The position numbers and the translations under genes are program-made. The notes beneath the pieces were generated by a model. It searched no databases. It was given only the letters and a program-made list of their open reading frames with translations, and was not told the DNA's origin. Positions 8,613 through 17,301 of a stretch of DNA of 64,000 nucleotides are shown here, in pieces (position 1 is the stretch's first letter; each line of letters begins with the position of its first letter). The stretch covers positions 372,001-436,000 of the forward strand of contig NZ_CP050303.1 of assembly GCF_014189505.1 (NCBI RefSeq). The letters run 5' to 3'. The stretch comes from Phyllobacterium sp. 628. Lineage in GTDB: Bacteria; Pseudomonadota; Alphaproteobacteria; Rhizobiales; Rhizobiaceae.

Positions 8613-9470
8613 TCAGGACCAGTGAGCCCGGAGTTCCTGATTGAAAACATCAGGCCGCTCTTCGAAGAAGAACAAGCGCCCATTCTCAACCTCAACCACG
8701 CGGCGTGTTCCGGGTATGCGTTCCGCCAGCCAATGCGCCCATTTCTTGTCGAAATAGACATCATCGGTTCCCCAAACGATCAGGGTAGGTGCATGAAACT
8801 TGCGAAGGTTCGGTTCAATATCGACCGTTTGCGAGCAATCGAATGCCGCAACAAAACGCTCCAGACCACGCACCCGATTGGGCCCTGAAAAGTATGGTTG
8901 CAGGTAGACGTCAATTGTATCGTCAGTGATCGTGGCGGCATCTTCATAACAGGGACCGAGCGCTCCGGGAGAACGAAAGATGTCCTTGTCATTCACCAGC
9001 GCCGTGAGCGTGTCGCGCAAACCACCGGCGGCACACATATCGACAAAACCCTGAAATGCTTCCGGCGGCCAATTGTCATGTGTATCGCAGTCCGTCAGTG
9101 TCAGGGTTCGAATCCGTTCTGGATTGTTGACGGCAAAAATCTGGCAAACGGCCCCGCCCCCATCATTCCCGACGAGATCGACTTTATCGATGCCGAGCCC
9201 GTCAAGAAATTGCCCGAGCATCGTCGCCTGCGCGGTTGACGATACGTCCTGCTCATCGGCAACTGCCGTTGCACCATGCGCAAGCGTATCGATTGCGATG
9301 CAGCGCCGGATGTCAGACAGTGCTGACAGCTGGTGTCGCCAGATATAGCTGTTGACGAGAATACCGTGCACGAAAAGCGCAACCGGCCCCACGCCTGCCT
9401 CGGCATAATGGATACGGCCGGAGGCCGTATCCACATACTTCTTGGCAGCTTCAAACTGCTTGCTGCTCAT
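8613..9470 (-). CDS. alpha/beta-hydrolase of the dehalogenase/epoxide-hydrolase type
   Basis: The 285-aa single-domain protein has the oxyanion motif VHGILVNSYIW (about 34-44) and a nucleophile elbow VGND103GGG. Asp at the nucleophile position is typical of haloalkane dehalogenases and epoxide hydrolases, not of serine esterases. A candidate acid residue lies in VWGTDDVYF. Where the catalytic His is expected, before EERPDVF, the sequence reads ENGRLFFF with no histidine. The fold is clear but activity is doubtful unless another His serves. The ATG overlaps the stop of the 45-aa cysteine protein (ATGA), so the two are translationally coupled. Substrate unknown. Confidence 0.75.
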   Translation of the reverse strand: MSSKQFEAAKKYVDTASGRIHYAEAGVGPVALFVHGILVNSYIWRHQLSALSDIRRCIAIDTLAHGATAVADEQDVSSTAQATMLGQFLDGLGIDKVDLVGNDGGGAVCQIFAVNNPERIRTLTLTDCDTHDNWPPEAFQGFVDMCAAGGLRDTLTALVNDKDIFRSPGALGPCYEDAATITDDTIDVYLQPYFSGPNRVRGLERFVAAFDCSQTVDIEPNLRKFHAPTLIVWGTDDVYFDKKWAHWLAERIPGTRRVVEVENGRLFFFEERPDVFNQELRAHWS

Positions 9471-9604
9471 GACGCTGTCCTTGCTTCACGCAGCTTCAGC
9501 GCACATTCTTCGCAGCAGACCTCGACGGTCTGATCGCCGATTTTGACCTCAATGACAGTTGCATCAAGCTTGTCATCGCAGACGGCACACGTTTTCTCAG
9601 CCAT
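9467..9604 (-). CDS. 45-aa cysteine-rich (putative zinc-binding) small protein
   Basis: This is a complete small gene on the minus strand. It has a good ribosome binding site (AAGGAGATAAATT) before the ATG at 9604, 45 codons, and a TGA that overlaps the hydrolase start as ATGA. The product has a CxxC near the N-terminus (C6, C9) and a CCxxC near the C-terminus (C30, C31, C34), separated by a short beta-like stretch. This spacing would fit one zinc-ribbon or rubredoxin-like metal site. The coupling and strong ribosome binding site argue that it is translated with the hydrolase. I do not recognise a named family; a metal chaperone, redox or regulatory role is only a guess. Confidence 0.75.
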   Translation of the reverse strand: MAEKTCAVCDDKLDATVIEVKIGDQTVEVCCEECALKLREARTAS

Positions 9605-9680
9605 AATTTATCTCCTTGGCAGCCCGCCTATCGGGCCTGATCAGGAGACCATCGTGCGCCAAACGCCGCTATCGAGATCT

Positions 9681-10520
9681 TTAGCTGTTTTGAGAATGCC
9701 GGGGCGTTTGTGTGAAAGCCGTCGGCGACCGGCCATAGGCCTGGCGGAATGCAGCGGTGAAATGACTATGACTGGAAAACCCCAGCTCCAGAGCCAGCGC
9801 TGACAAATCATCATAGTGCGTGATCAGATCAAGGGCGCGCGCGAGGCGCAATCGCAGGTGATAACGGTAAAGCGGTATTCCCTCTACCTGCTGGAACACC
9901 TGCGTGAGATAAACCGGCGAACCGCCAATCTCCGCGGCAATCTCGTTCAATGTCCAGCGCCGTGAGAGATCACTGGCAAGCAAAACTTTCACGCGATCCG
10001 CCAGCCGGCTTCGGGCAAATGTCGAGCGGGACTCGTGTGAGGTGCGCGGTCCGAAACTGCGGCATATCAGAGTAAGCAACAGGCTTTCCGCCTCAAGCGG
10101 CTCGATGGTGCCGTTCTCAAGATGATACCGCAGGAGGGCAACCAAAGCTTGGGCGCGCGGGTCAATACGCTGGCTTTGCAGACGGAAACCAAGCTCGGCG
10201 CGATTGTTCAAGAGAGAACGCGGGACCAGTTCGCGCAGCACCGATTCCGACAGCCCGACGGACAGGCTTGCATCCCCGCCATTGATGGGATGGCTAACCT
10301 GATAGGCCTCACCCGAATTGAAGAACAGGACGTGATTGGCATCCGCGACAGCCTGTTCGCCACCGACATGTCTAATGTAGATGCCACGATAGGGGAACAC
10401 GAGATAGGTGGTCGAGGTGCACTCTTCGGCGCTGCGATGACGGCAAGTACAGCTGCACCGGACATTTTGCAGCGATACGATACCTGTATCGAGCAGATCG
10501 CTGACTTCAAACTCAGACAT
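9681..10520 (-). CDS. AraC-family transcriptional regulator
   Basis: The 279-aa regulator has a cupin-like N-terminal sensing half with a CTCRHR cluster near residue 25. The two AraC helix-turn-helix motifs fill the last ~95 residues: LNEIAAEIGGSPVYLTQVFQ, then the conserved ALELGFSSHSHFTAAFRQAYG. I placed the start at 10520 (MSEFEVSDLL); an in-frame ATG at 10604 would add 28 residues but runs into the hairpin at 10595-10618. It lies just upstream of the cysteine protein and hydrolase genes in the same direction and is their likely regulator. The effector is unknown. Confidence 0.8.
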   Translation of the reverse strand: MSEFEVSDLLDTGIVSLQNVRCSCTCRHRSAEECTSTTYLVFPYRGIYIRHVGGEQAVADANHVLFFNSGEAYQVSHPINGGDASLSVGLSESVLRELVPRSLLNNRAELGFRLQSQRIDPRAQALVALLRYHLENGTIEPLEAESLLLTLICRSFGPRTSHESRSTFARSRLADRVKVLLASDLSRRWTLNEIAAEIGGSPVYLTQVFQQVEGIPLYRYHLRLRLARALDLITHYDDLSALALELGFSSHSHFTAAFRQAYGRSPTAFTQTPRHSQNS

Positions 10521-10594
10521 GTGCTTCAGATAACTCCGGTCTGGTGCAGGATGGATGCGGAATAAGCCGCTCTGTCTCAAACCATACAGAAGTG

Positions 10595-10618
10595 CTCCTG
10601 ACATCGGACTGTCAGGAG
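10595..10618. terminator. inverted repeat after the second MHS transporter gene
   Basis: CTCCTGACA (10595-10603) pairs perfectly with TGTCAGGAG (10610-10618) over a 6-base loop. It lies between the restored stop of the transporter (10663) and the start of the AraC regulator (10520). There is no U-tract, so it could be a weak terminator or a binding site. Confidence 0.45.
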
Positions 10619-10662
10619 TGTTGGGTGGGATTCATTTATCCCCAAACCAGCGATCGTTGTAT

Positions 10663-11995
10663 TTATTGATCCTGCGCGTCCGGTTGGCGGTTCATAGCCA
10701 ATGCAATCAGGGTACAGACAGCACCCGAAAGCAGATAGGCCCCGGCTGCAATCAAACCGAAGTGGCTGGCAAGCATCAGCGCAACCACGGGGGGCAAACC
10801 CCGCGCCAAAAAGCCAAGCGAGATCGCTTGTCAAGGCAGACCCCGTATAGCGGAACTTTTTGGAGAACCGCGATGCTACCGAGCCGGAGGATTGGCCGAA
10901 TGACAGGCCGAGCAATATAAAGCCGAGAACCATGAAGACCAGTTCGCCGATATCTCCGCCATCAAGCAATTGAGGCGCGAAGCCACTGAACACGGCGATG
11001 GCAATTGCTGTACCGCCAAGCAGATTACGCCGCCCGATACGGTCTGCAATATTGCCGGATGCAAATACTGCAATCACGCCGACGGCAGCACCGAAGGCTT
11101 CAATCAGGAGAAACCGCGCCGGGCCCTGATCCGTATAAAGAAACACCCATGACAACGGGAACACCGTGACCATGTGAAACAATGCAAAGCTGGCGAGCGG
11201 AGCGAATGCGCCGATGACGACATGACGGCCCTCGCTCTGCAGCGTGTTCGTAACAGTCGTCGGCTGCAATTCACGGCTTTCAAAAAGCTTGGCATATTGC
11301 GGCGTCACCACCATGCGAAGACGCGCAAAAAGCGCCACAACATTGATGGCGAAGGCCACGAAGAACGGATAGCGCCAGCCCCAACTCAGGAAATCTTCAG
11401 CAGAAAGATTGGCCACAAAGAACGCAAACAGGCCTGCCGCAACCATAAGGCCGAGCGGCGCGCCAAGCTGCGGGATCATCGCATACCAGCCGCGTCGCTG
11501 CTTCGGCGCATTGAGCGCGAGCAGTGAGGCAAGACCGTCCCACTCACCGCCCAGCGCAAGACCCTGACCAATGCGGAACAGCGCCAAGAGTGCAGCCGAT
11601 GCCCATCCGACCTGTTCGTAACCGGGCAGGAAGCCGATAGCCACAGTGGAACTGCCAAGCAGGAACAGCGTGATGGTCAGCTTCACGCCGCGCCCGTAAG
11701 TGCGGTCGATAGCCATGAAGATGACAGTACCGAGCGGACGGGCGATGAATGCCAGCGCAAAGATAAGAAACGAATAGACCGTGCCGGTGAGCGCATCGAG
11801 GTGCGGGAAAACCAGCTTCGGGAAAACCAGAACGGATGCGATCGCGTACACGAAAAAGTCGAAGAATTCGGACGTCCGGCCAATGACAACGCCGATGGCG
11901 ATTTCACCAACATTGACGTCATCATGTCCGGCATGCAAATTTCGTGCATCCCGTTCGAGCGTCGTGGTTAGTACCGCCCCTGTTTTCGCGCTCAT
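10663..11995 (-). pseudogene. second MHS-family MFS transporter, frameshifted near the C-terminus
   Basis: The frame begins at ATG 11995 (MSAKTGAVLT), with GAGGAG about 12 bases upstream. It has the MHS features GRTSEFFDFFVYA and ARPLGTVIFMAIDRTYGRG, as in the transporter at 5439. After TSDLAWLFGAGFAP the written frame leaves the family and reads on to 10577 as polar, cysteine-rich sequence. Removing one base from the run of six G at 10789-10794 (plus strand) restores a hydrophobic last helix (VVALMLASHFGLIAAGAYLL) and a stop at 10663, giving 443 aa. It is divergent from cyo. Substrate unknown. The break may be a base-calling error. Confidence 0.8.
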
Positions 11996-12097
11996 GGCCG
12001 ATTGCGCTCCTCGAGCATAATAGTTGAAACCCTGCAGCTGCGCCTTTTCGTGGCTCCTGCTAGCGTATCTCCTATCATTGTGACACACTAGGGGAGG

Positions 12098-12116
12098 ATT
12101 GGGCAAATTGTCCAAT
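12098..12116. promoter_or_regulatory. near-palindrome upstream of cyo, possible operator
   Basis: The 19-bp sequence ATTGGGCAAATTGTCCAAT matches its own reverse complement at 16 of 19 positions. It lies between the divergent MHS transporter (start 11995) and cyoA (start 12226). I cannot tie it to a known regulator; it is not a good FNR box (TTGAT-N4-ATCAA). Confidence 0.4.
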
Positions 12117-12225
12117 GTCGCCCTGACTATGGTGCAGCTAGTGATGGCGCAATTAAGTTGTGAACTCACCAACCAGATGGCCTGAGTTTCCGACTTTCGC
12201 GCTGTTTTCATTGACAGGAAGTCTC

Positions 12226-13373
12226 TTGAACCGTCTTCTCGCCATCGCCTTGCTTCCGCTCCTTGCATTGCTGTCCGCTTGCAATGCCGTGGTTATGAGT
12301 CCATCCGGCGACGTTGCCGTGCAGCAACGCGATCTTGTGATCGTCTCGACGGTCTTGATGCTCATCATCATCATACCTGTCATGTTCCTGACGGTTTTCT
12401 TCGCCTGGAAATACCGGCAATCAAACACCAGCGCCACCTACGATCCGGAATGGGATCACTCGACGCAGCTCGAATTGATCATCTGGGCCGCGCCGTTGCT
12501 CATCATCATCTGTTTGGGTGCGGTGACATGGATGGCGACGCATCTGCTTGATCCCTATCGTCCGCTCGGACGGATCTCTCCCGGGAAGGCTGTTTCACAA
12601 GACGTCAAACCGCTGCAGGTTGAAGTGGTCGCCCTCGACTGGAAATGGCTGTTTATCTATCCGGAATATGGCGTCGCCACAGTCAATGAACTGGCTGCGC
12701 CGGTGGACCGTCCCATTAATTTCCGCCTGACGTCTTCGGCTGTGATGAACTCATTCTACATTCCGGCCTTGGCTGGTCAGATTTACACTATGCCAGGCAT
12801 GCAGACGAAGCTGAGCGCAGTGATCAACCATCCCGGCATGTATCAAGGCTTCTCTGCCAATTATAGCGGCGCGGGTTTTTCAGGGATGCGTTTTGCATTC
12901 CACGGACTGCCGGACGCGGAATTTGATAAATGGGTTTCTGATCTCAAAGCCAAAGGCAGTGCACTTGATCGCGAGACTTATCTGCAACTCGAACGGCCCA
13001 GCGAGAACGTGCCGGTCCAACACTATGCCAGTGTTGACCCGGAACTGTTCAGTGCGGTTCTCAACCGCTGCGTCGAACGGGGCAAAATGTGCATGAGCGA
13101 GATGGACGCCATTGATGCCAAGGGCGGCCTTGGCATGGCAGGCATCTACAATGTTCGCGCGCTGGAATATGACAAATACACACGGCGCGGCGCTGTTTTT
13201 GGGCCTGAACCAACGTTTGTAGCCGGCATCTGCAGCACCGAGGAAGCGCTTCAGTCAGGCATCAATGCGCAGTTGACAACGCCGCTCAATACATCACCCG
13301 TCCTCGGCGCAGGTTTGCCTCGCCCTGTTTCTCCCCATTGTTCGGCCCACAGCGCCGGCCGTCGAATTCCTGA
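12226..13373 (+). CDS. cyoA: quinol oxidase subunit II (CyoA), 3' end out of frame
   Basis: Subunit II of the cytochrome bo/ba-type quinol oxidase. I chose TTG at 12226 because AGGAAG precedes it and the product then starts with a lipoprotein signal ending in the lipobox LLSAC. Two membrane helices follow (about residues 40-65 and 85-105), then a cupredoxin-fold periplasmic domain lacking the CuA ligands, as in quinol oxidases. As written, the frame runs without a stop straight into cyoB. One extra base near the CCCC at 13333-13336 would end it at TGA 13371, 16 bases before the cyoB ATG, giving 382 aa. A genuine CyoA-CyoB fusion is less likely but possible. Confidence 0.88.
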
Positions 13374-13389
13374 ACGGATCGAACCCGAT

Positions 13390-15396
13390 ATGTTTGATAA
13401 TCCCGATCTTATAAAACTCATTTTCGGACGGCTTACGCTGGAGTCGTTTCCCTATCACGAGCCAATTCTGGTAGCGACCTTCGCCGTCGTTGCTCTCGGT
13501 GGCGCATTGCTCGTCGGCTTGCTGACCTACTATCGTGTCTGGGGCTACCTCTGGCACGAGTGGTTTACCAGCGTGGATCACAAGCGGATCGGCGTGATGT
13601 ATATGGTGCTCGGTATCGTCATGCTGCTGCGCGGCTTCTCCGATGCCATCATGATACGCCTGCAGCAGGCAATGGCCTTCAATGGTTCAGACGGCTATCT
13701 TCCTGCCCACCATTTCGATCAGGTATTCACGGCGCATGGCGTGATCATGATCTTCTTTGTGGCGATGCCGCTTGTTACCGGCCTCATGAATTTTGTGGTA
13801 CCGCTGCAGATCGGTGCGCGGGACGTTTCGTTCCCGTTCCTCAACAATTTCAGCTTCTGGATGACAACGGCCGGTGCCATCCTCGTCATGATGTCGCTGT
13901 TTGTCGGCGAGTTCGCCAAGACCGGCTGGCTGGCTTACCCACCGCTGTCAAATATCGGCTACAGTCCAGATGCCGGTATGGATTACTATATCTGGGCATT
14001 GCAGATTGCCGGTATCGGGACATTGCTGTCGGGCGTCAATCTTGTTGCGACCATCGTCAAGATGCGCGCACCCGGCATGACCATGATGAAGCTGCCGATC
14101 TTCACCTGGACTGCCCTGTGCACCAACGTGTTGATTGTCGCCGCCTTCCCGGTTCTGACGGCCGTTCTGGCCCTGCTGACCCTCGACCGCTATATTGGCA
14201 CGAACTTCTTCACCAATGACTTTGGCGGCAATCCGATGATGTATGTGAACCTCATCTGGATTTGGGGTCACCCGGAAGTTTACATCCTCATTCTGCCCGC
14301 CTTTGGTATCTTCTCCGAAGTTACCTCGACCTTCGCTGGCAAGCGCCTGTTTGGTTATACATCGATGGTCTATGCCACGATCGTTATCACCATTCTCGCC
14401 TATCTCGTCTGGCTGCACCACTTCTTCACCATGGGCTCGGGTGCCAGCGTGAACTCGTTCTTCGGTATCACTACGATGATCATTTCGATCCCGACAGGTG
14501 CAAAAATATTCAACTGGCTGTTTACCATGTATCGCGGCCGCATCCGCTTCGAACTGCCGATGATGTGGACGATTGCCTTCATGCTGACCTTCGTTATCGG
14601 CGGCATGACCGGTGTGCTTCTCGCCGTTCCTCCGGCAGACTTCGTACTGCACAACAGCCTGTTCCTGGTTGCGCATTTCCACAACGTGATTATCGGCGGC
14701 GTGCTGTTTGGCCTGTTTGCCGGTATTTACTACTGGTTTCCCAAGGCGTTCGGTTTCCGGCTCGATCCGTTCTGGGGCAAGATGTCATTCTGGTTCTGGG
14801 TTATCGGCTTCTACTTCGCCTTCATGCCGCTCTATGTCCTCGGCCTGATGGGCGTAACACGGCGCCTACGTACATTCGAAGACCCCTCACTGCAAATCTG
14901 GTTCATTATCGCCGGCTTTGGAGCGTTCCTTGTGGCTCTCGGCATCCTGTCTTTCCTCGTCCAGATTTATGTCAGCATTCGTAATCGCGAAGCACTGCGC
15001 GATCTGACAGGTGATCCATGGGATGGCCGTACGCTGGAATGGGCAACGGCATCGCCTCCGCCTGCTTATAATTTCGCCCATACACCTGTCATCCATGATC
15101 TGGATGCCTGGTACGACATGAAGAAGCGTGGCTATGTCAGACCGACAGAAGGCTTCCGCGCTATCCATATGCCGCGCAACACTGGCACGGGCGTGATACT
15201 CGCGGTTCTCAGCATCATCTTTGGTTTTGCGATGATCTGGTACATCTGGTGGCTTGCAGCGGTCAGTTTTGTGGCTCTGCTGGTTGTGACCATCGCCCAC
15301 ACGTTCAACTATAACCGTGACTTCCACATACCGCTCGATGAGGTTGTCAAATCTGAAAACGAACGCACAACCATGCTGGCGGGATTGGCACGATGA
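13390..15396 (+). CDS. cyoB: quinol oxidase subunit I (CyoB)
   Basis: The 668-aa catalytic subunit of a heme-copper quinol oxidase. It oxidises ubiquinol, reduces oxygen to water and pumps protons. Visible family marks are the start MFDNPDLIKLIFGRLT, HEWFTSVDHKRIG, the CuB/heme region WIWGHPEVYILILPAFG (about residues 289-305) and the HFHN heme ligands near residue 427. At least twelve helices are evident. The ATG at 13390 is preceded by GGATCGAACC. The written frame is continuous with cyoA, which I attribute to a one-base error in cyoA. It overlaps cyoC by ATGA. Confidence 0.95.
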   Translation: MFDNPDLIKLIFGRLTLESFPYHEPILVATFAVVALGGALLVGLLTYYRVWGYLWHEWFTSVDHKRIGVMYMVLGIVMLLRGFSDAIMIRLQQAMAFNGSDGYLPAHHFDQVFTAHGVIMIFFVAMPLVTGLMNFVVPLQIGARDVSFPFLNNFSFWMTTAGAILVMMSLFVGEFAKTGWLAYPPLSNIGYSPDAGMDYYIWALQIAGIGTLLSGVNLVATIVKMRAPGMTMMKLPIFTWTALCTNVLIVAAFPVLTAVLALLTLDRYIGTNFFTNDFGGNPMMYVNLIWIWGHPEVYILILPAFGIFSEVTSTFAGKRLFGYTSMVYATIVITILAYLVWLHHFFTMGSGASVNSFFGITTMIISIPTGAKIFNWLFTMYRGRIRFELPMMWTIAFMLTFVIGGMTGVLLAVPPADFVLHNSLFLVAHFHNVIIGGVLFGLFAGIYYWFPKAFGFRLDPFWGKMSFWFWVIGFYFAFMPLYVLGLMGVTRRLRTFEDPSLQIWFIIAGFGAFLVALGILSFLVQIYVSIRNREALRDLTGDPWDGRTLEWATASPPPAYNFAHTPVIHDLDAWYDMKKRGYVRPTEGFRAIHMPRNTGTGVILAVLSIIFGFAMIWYIWWLAAVSFVALLVVTIAHTFNYNRDFHIPLDEVVKSENERTTMLAGLAR

Positions 15397-16028
15397 GTAC
15401 AACCGCTTCCGCTACACACGAGAGTACCAAAACGCCGGTGTTTTATCTGAAAGATGAACATGACCATGCCGAAGGTGGCAGCACCATGTTCGGCTTCTGG
15501 ATCTATCTGATGAGCGATTGTCTCATCTTTGCGGTTCTGTTCGCAACTTACGGCGTTCTGGGCGGCAATTATGCGGCGGGTCCTGCACCGAAAGACCTGT
15601 TCGATCTGCCACTCGTCGCCATCAACACCTCGATGTTGCTGTTCTCGTCAATCACCTATGGCTTTGCCATGTTGACGATGGTCAAGGGCAAGGTTGGCGC
15701 GACACAGGGCTGGCTCGCCTTGACCGGCCTGTTCGGCGTTGCCTTCATCTGCATCGAACTCTACGAATTTGCCCACATGATCCATGAAGGCGCTACACCG
15801 CAACGAAGCGCCTTCCTTTCCTCCTTTTTCACACTGGTGGGAACACATGGCCTGCACGTTACTGTTGGCTTGATCTGGCTGGTGACACTGATGGTGCAGG
15901 TTGCCCGCTACGGGTTGATCCCAGCGAACACACGCCGTCTGATGTGCCTGAGCATGTTCTGGCACTTCCTTGACGTCATCTGGATCGGTGTTTTCACCTT
16001 CGTTTATCTGATGGGAATGTTACGATGA
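15393..16028 (+). CDS. cyoC: quinol oxidase subunit III (CyoC)
   Basis: The 211-aa, five-helix membrane subunit is of cytochrome c oxidase subunit III type. It has the typical FGFWIYLMSDCLIFAVLFATY stretch (residues about 30-50) and the C-terminal WHFLDVIWIGVFTFVYLMG. It is translationally coupled to cyoB (ATGA overlap at 15393) and to cyoD. It stabilises the oxidase and contributes to the proton path. The length is normal for the family. Confidence 0.95.
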   Translation: MSTTASATHESTKTPVFYLKDEHDHAEGGSTMFGFWIYLMSDCLIFAVLFATYGVLGGNYAAGPAPKDLFDLPLVAINTSMLLFSSITYGFAMLTMVKGKVGATQGWLALTGLFGVAFICIELYEFAHMIHEGATPQRSAFLSSFFTLVGTHGLHVTVGLIWLVTLMVQVARYGLIPANTRRLMCLSMFWHFLDVIWIGVFTFVYLMGMLR

Positions 16029-16402
16029 GCTCGAAAGTGAAAACAGGTCACGATACCCATGGCCACGATGATGGTCATGAACATGGCTCGCTCCGTTCCT
16101 ATCTCATCGGCTTCGGTCTTTCGGTTGTTCTGACAGCCGTTCCATTTTGGCTCGTGATGAGTGGCGTTCTGGATTCCAAGCAGGCGACTGGCCTCGCCAT
16201 CATGGCTTTGGCTGTGGTGCAGATCGTTGTCCACATGGTGTTCTTTCTGCATATGAATGTGCGGTCGGAACACGGCTGGACGATGATGGCGCTGATCTTC
16301 ACGCTTGTGCTTGTCGTCATTACCCTGACCGGGTCACTTTGGGTCATGTATCATCTTAATACCAACATGATGCCCGGCCACGATATGAGTCAGCTGCCAT
16401 GA
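16025..16402 (+). CDS. cyoD: quinol oxidase subunit IV (CyoD)
   Basis: The 125-aa protein has a histidine-rich N-terminus (HDTHGHDDGHEHG) and three hydrophobic helices. The conserved VVQIVVHMVFFLHMN lies near residues 60-76. This is the small accessory subunit of bo-type oxidases, needed for assembly of the heme-copper centre. It overlaps cyoC and the SURF1 gene by four bases each, so the whole set is translationally coupled. Confidence 0.93.
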   Translation: MSSKVKTGHDTHGHDDGHEHGSLRSYLIGFGLSVVLTAVPFWLVMSGVLDSKQATGLAIMALAVVQIVVHMVFFLHMNVRSEHGWTMMALIFTLVLVVITLTGSLWVMYHLNTNMMPGHDMSQLP

Positions 16403-17301
16403 CAGAAGATCGAAGTGAGAACAGGCTTGGCCCCGGCGGTGACAAGACTGATCACTTCGAAGTACATAACCCGGATGAGACCTCGGATACTATGCCAAGT
16501 TCTCTGCTCAAGCTTGCTCTGCTTGGCAGCCTTGCGCTTTTCTGCGTAATCATCCTGACGGGACTGGGTATTTGGCAAATTGAACGCCGTACGTGGAAGC
16601 TGGAACTGATTGACCACGTCCAACAGAGAATTCACGCAGCAGCGGTATCTGCGCCTGAACCTGCCATGTGGGCCGACATCAGCGCCGATGACGCCTATCG
16701 CCATGTTCGCGTTGAGGGTCATTTTCTTGACAATCGCGACACGCTGGTAAAGGCGGTTACAAATCGTGGCGATGGTTTTTGGGTGATTGCGCCGTTGCAA
16801 ACAGCCGAAGGCTTTATTGTTCTTGTCAATCGCGGTTTTGTGCCCTCTGAGACGGTTCGAAATGGATGGAAACCGGATGCTCAAGCTGGAGCCATGACCA
16901 GCCTGACCGGGCTATTGCGATTGACAGAACCGGGCGGCGCTTTTTTACGCAGCAATGATCCGGTAGCCGATCGCTGGTACTCCCGCGATGTCGGCGCGAT
17001 TGCCGCGGCCCGGAACATCGCGCAAGTCGCACCCTACTTCATCGATGCCGACGCCAATGCCAACACGGACAAATTGCCTATTGGCGGACTGACAATCATT
17101 GCCTTTCCGAACAATCATTTGGTGTACGCTCTGACATGGTTTGCCATGGCAATCCTGCTCGCAGGCGCATCAGTCTTCGTTCTGCGCAGCGAGTGGCGCC
17201 GCCGCACGGCTTCCACCTCGGCACGTGATGTGGCAAGAGTTGAACGGGCAACATCACAACCCGTCAAAACCACACAGGACGCCGCCAGGACCATATGCTG
17301 A
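16399..17301 (+). CDS. SURF1-family oxidase assembly factor
   Basis: The 300-aa protein has a polar N-terminus, a first helix (about residues 35-55), a periplasmic domain and a second helix near residues 235-255. This is the SURF1/Shy1 plan. Characteristic segments are GLGIWQIERRTWKLELI, FVLVNRGFVP-like IVLVNRGFVPSE, and HLVYALTWFAMA at the second helix. SURF1 proteins deliver heme to subunit I; Paracoccus has a quinol-oxidase-specific Surf1q. Its place directly after cyoD fits that role and suggests heme A in this oxidase. The start at 16399 overlaps cyoD; an internal ATG at 16492 just before the first helix is an alternative. Confidence 0.9.
   Translation: MTEDRSENRLGPGGDKTDHFEVHNPDETSDTMPSSLLKLALLGSLALFCVIILTGLGIWQIERRTWKLELIDHVQQRIHAAAVSAPEPAMWADISADDAYRHVRVEGHFLDNRDTLVKAVTNRGDGFWVIAPLQTAEGFIVLVNRGFVPSETVRNGWKPDAQAGAMTSLTGLLRLTEPGGAFLRSNDPVADRWYSRDVGAIAAARNIAQVAPYFIDADANANTDKLPIGGLTIIAFPNNHLVYALTWFAMAILLAGASVFVLRSEWRRRTASTSARDVARVERATSQPVKTTQDAARTIC

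Noticed and set aside
13560..14984. Alternate-frame ORFs inside cyoB encoding Arg/His-rich proteins
   Set aside because: They lie within the strongly conserved cyoB frame and have composition typical of out-of-frame reading.
12226..15396. Natural CyoA-CyoB fusion enzyme
   Set aside because: A single base restores a standard stop and 16-base spacing, and three other one-base breaks occur nearby, so error is preferred. It is kept as a finding because it cannot be excluded.
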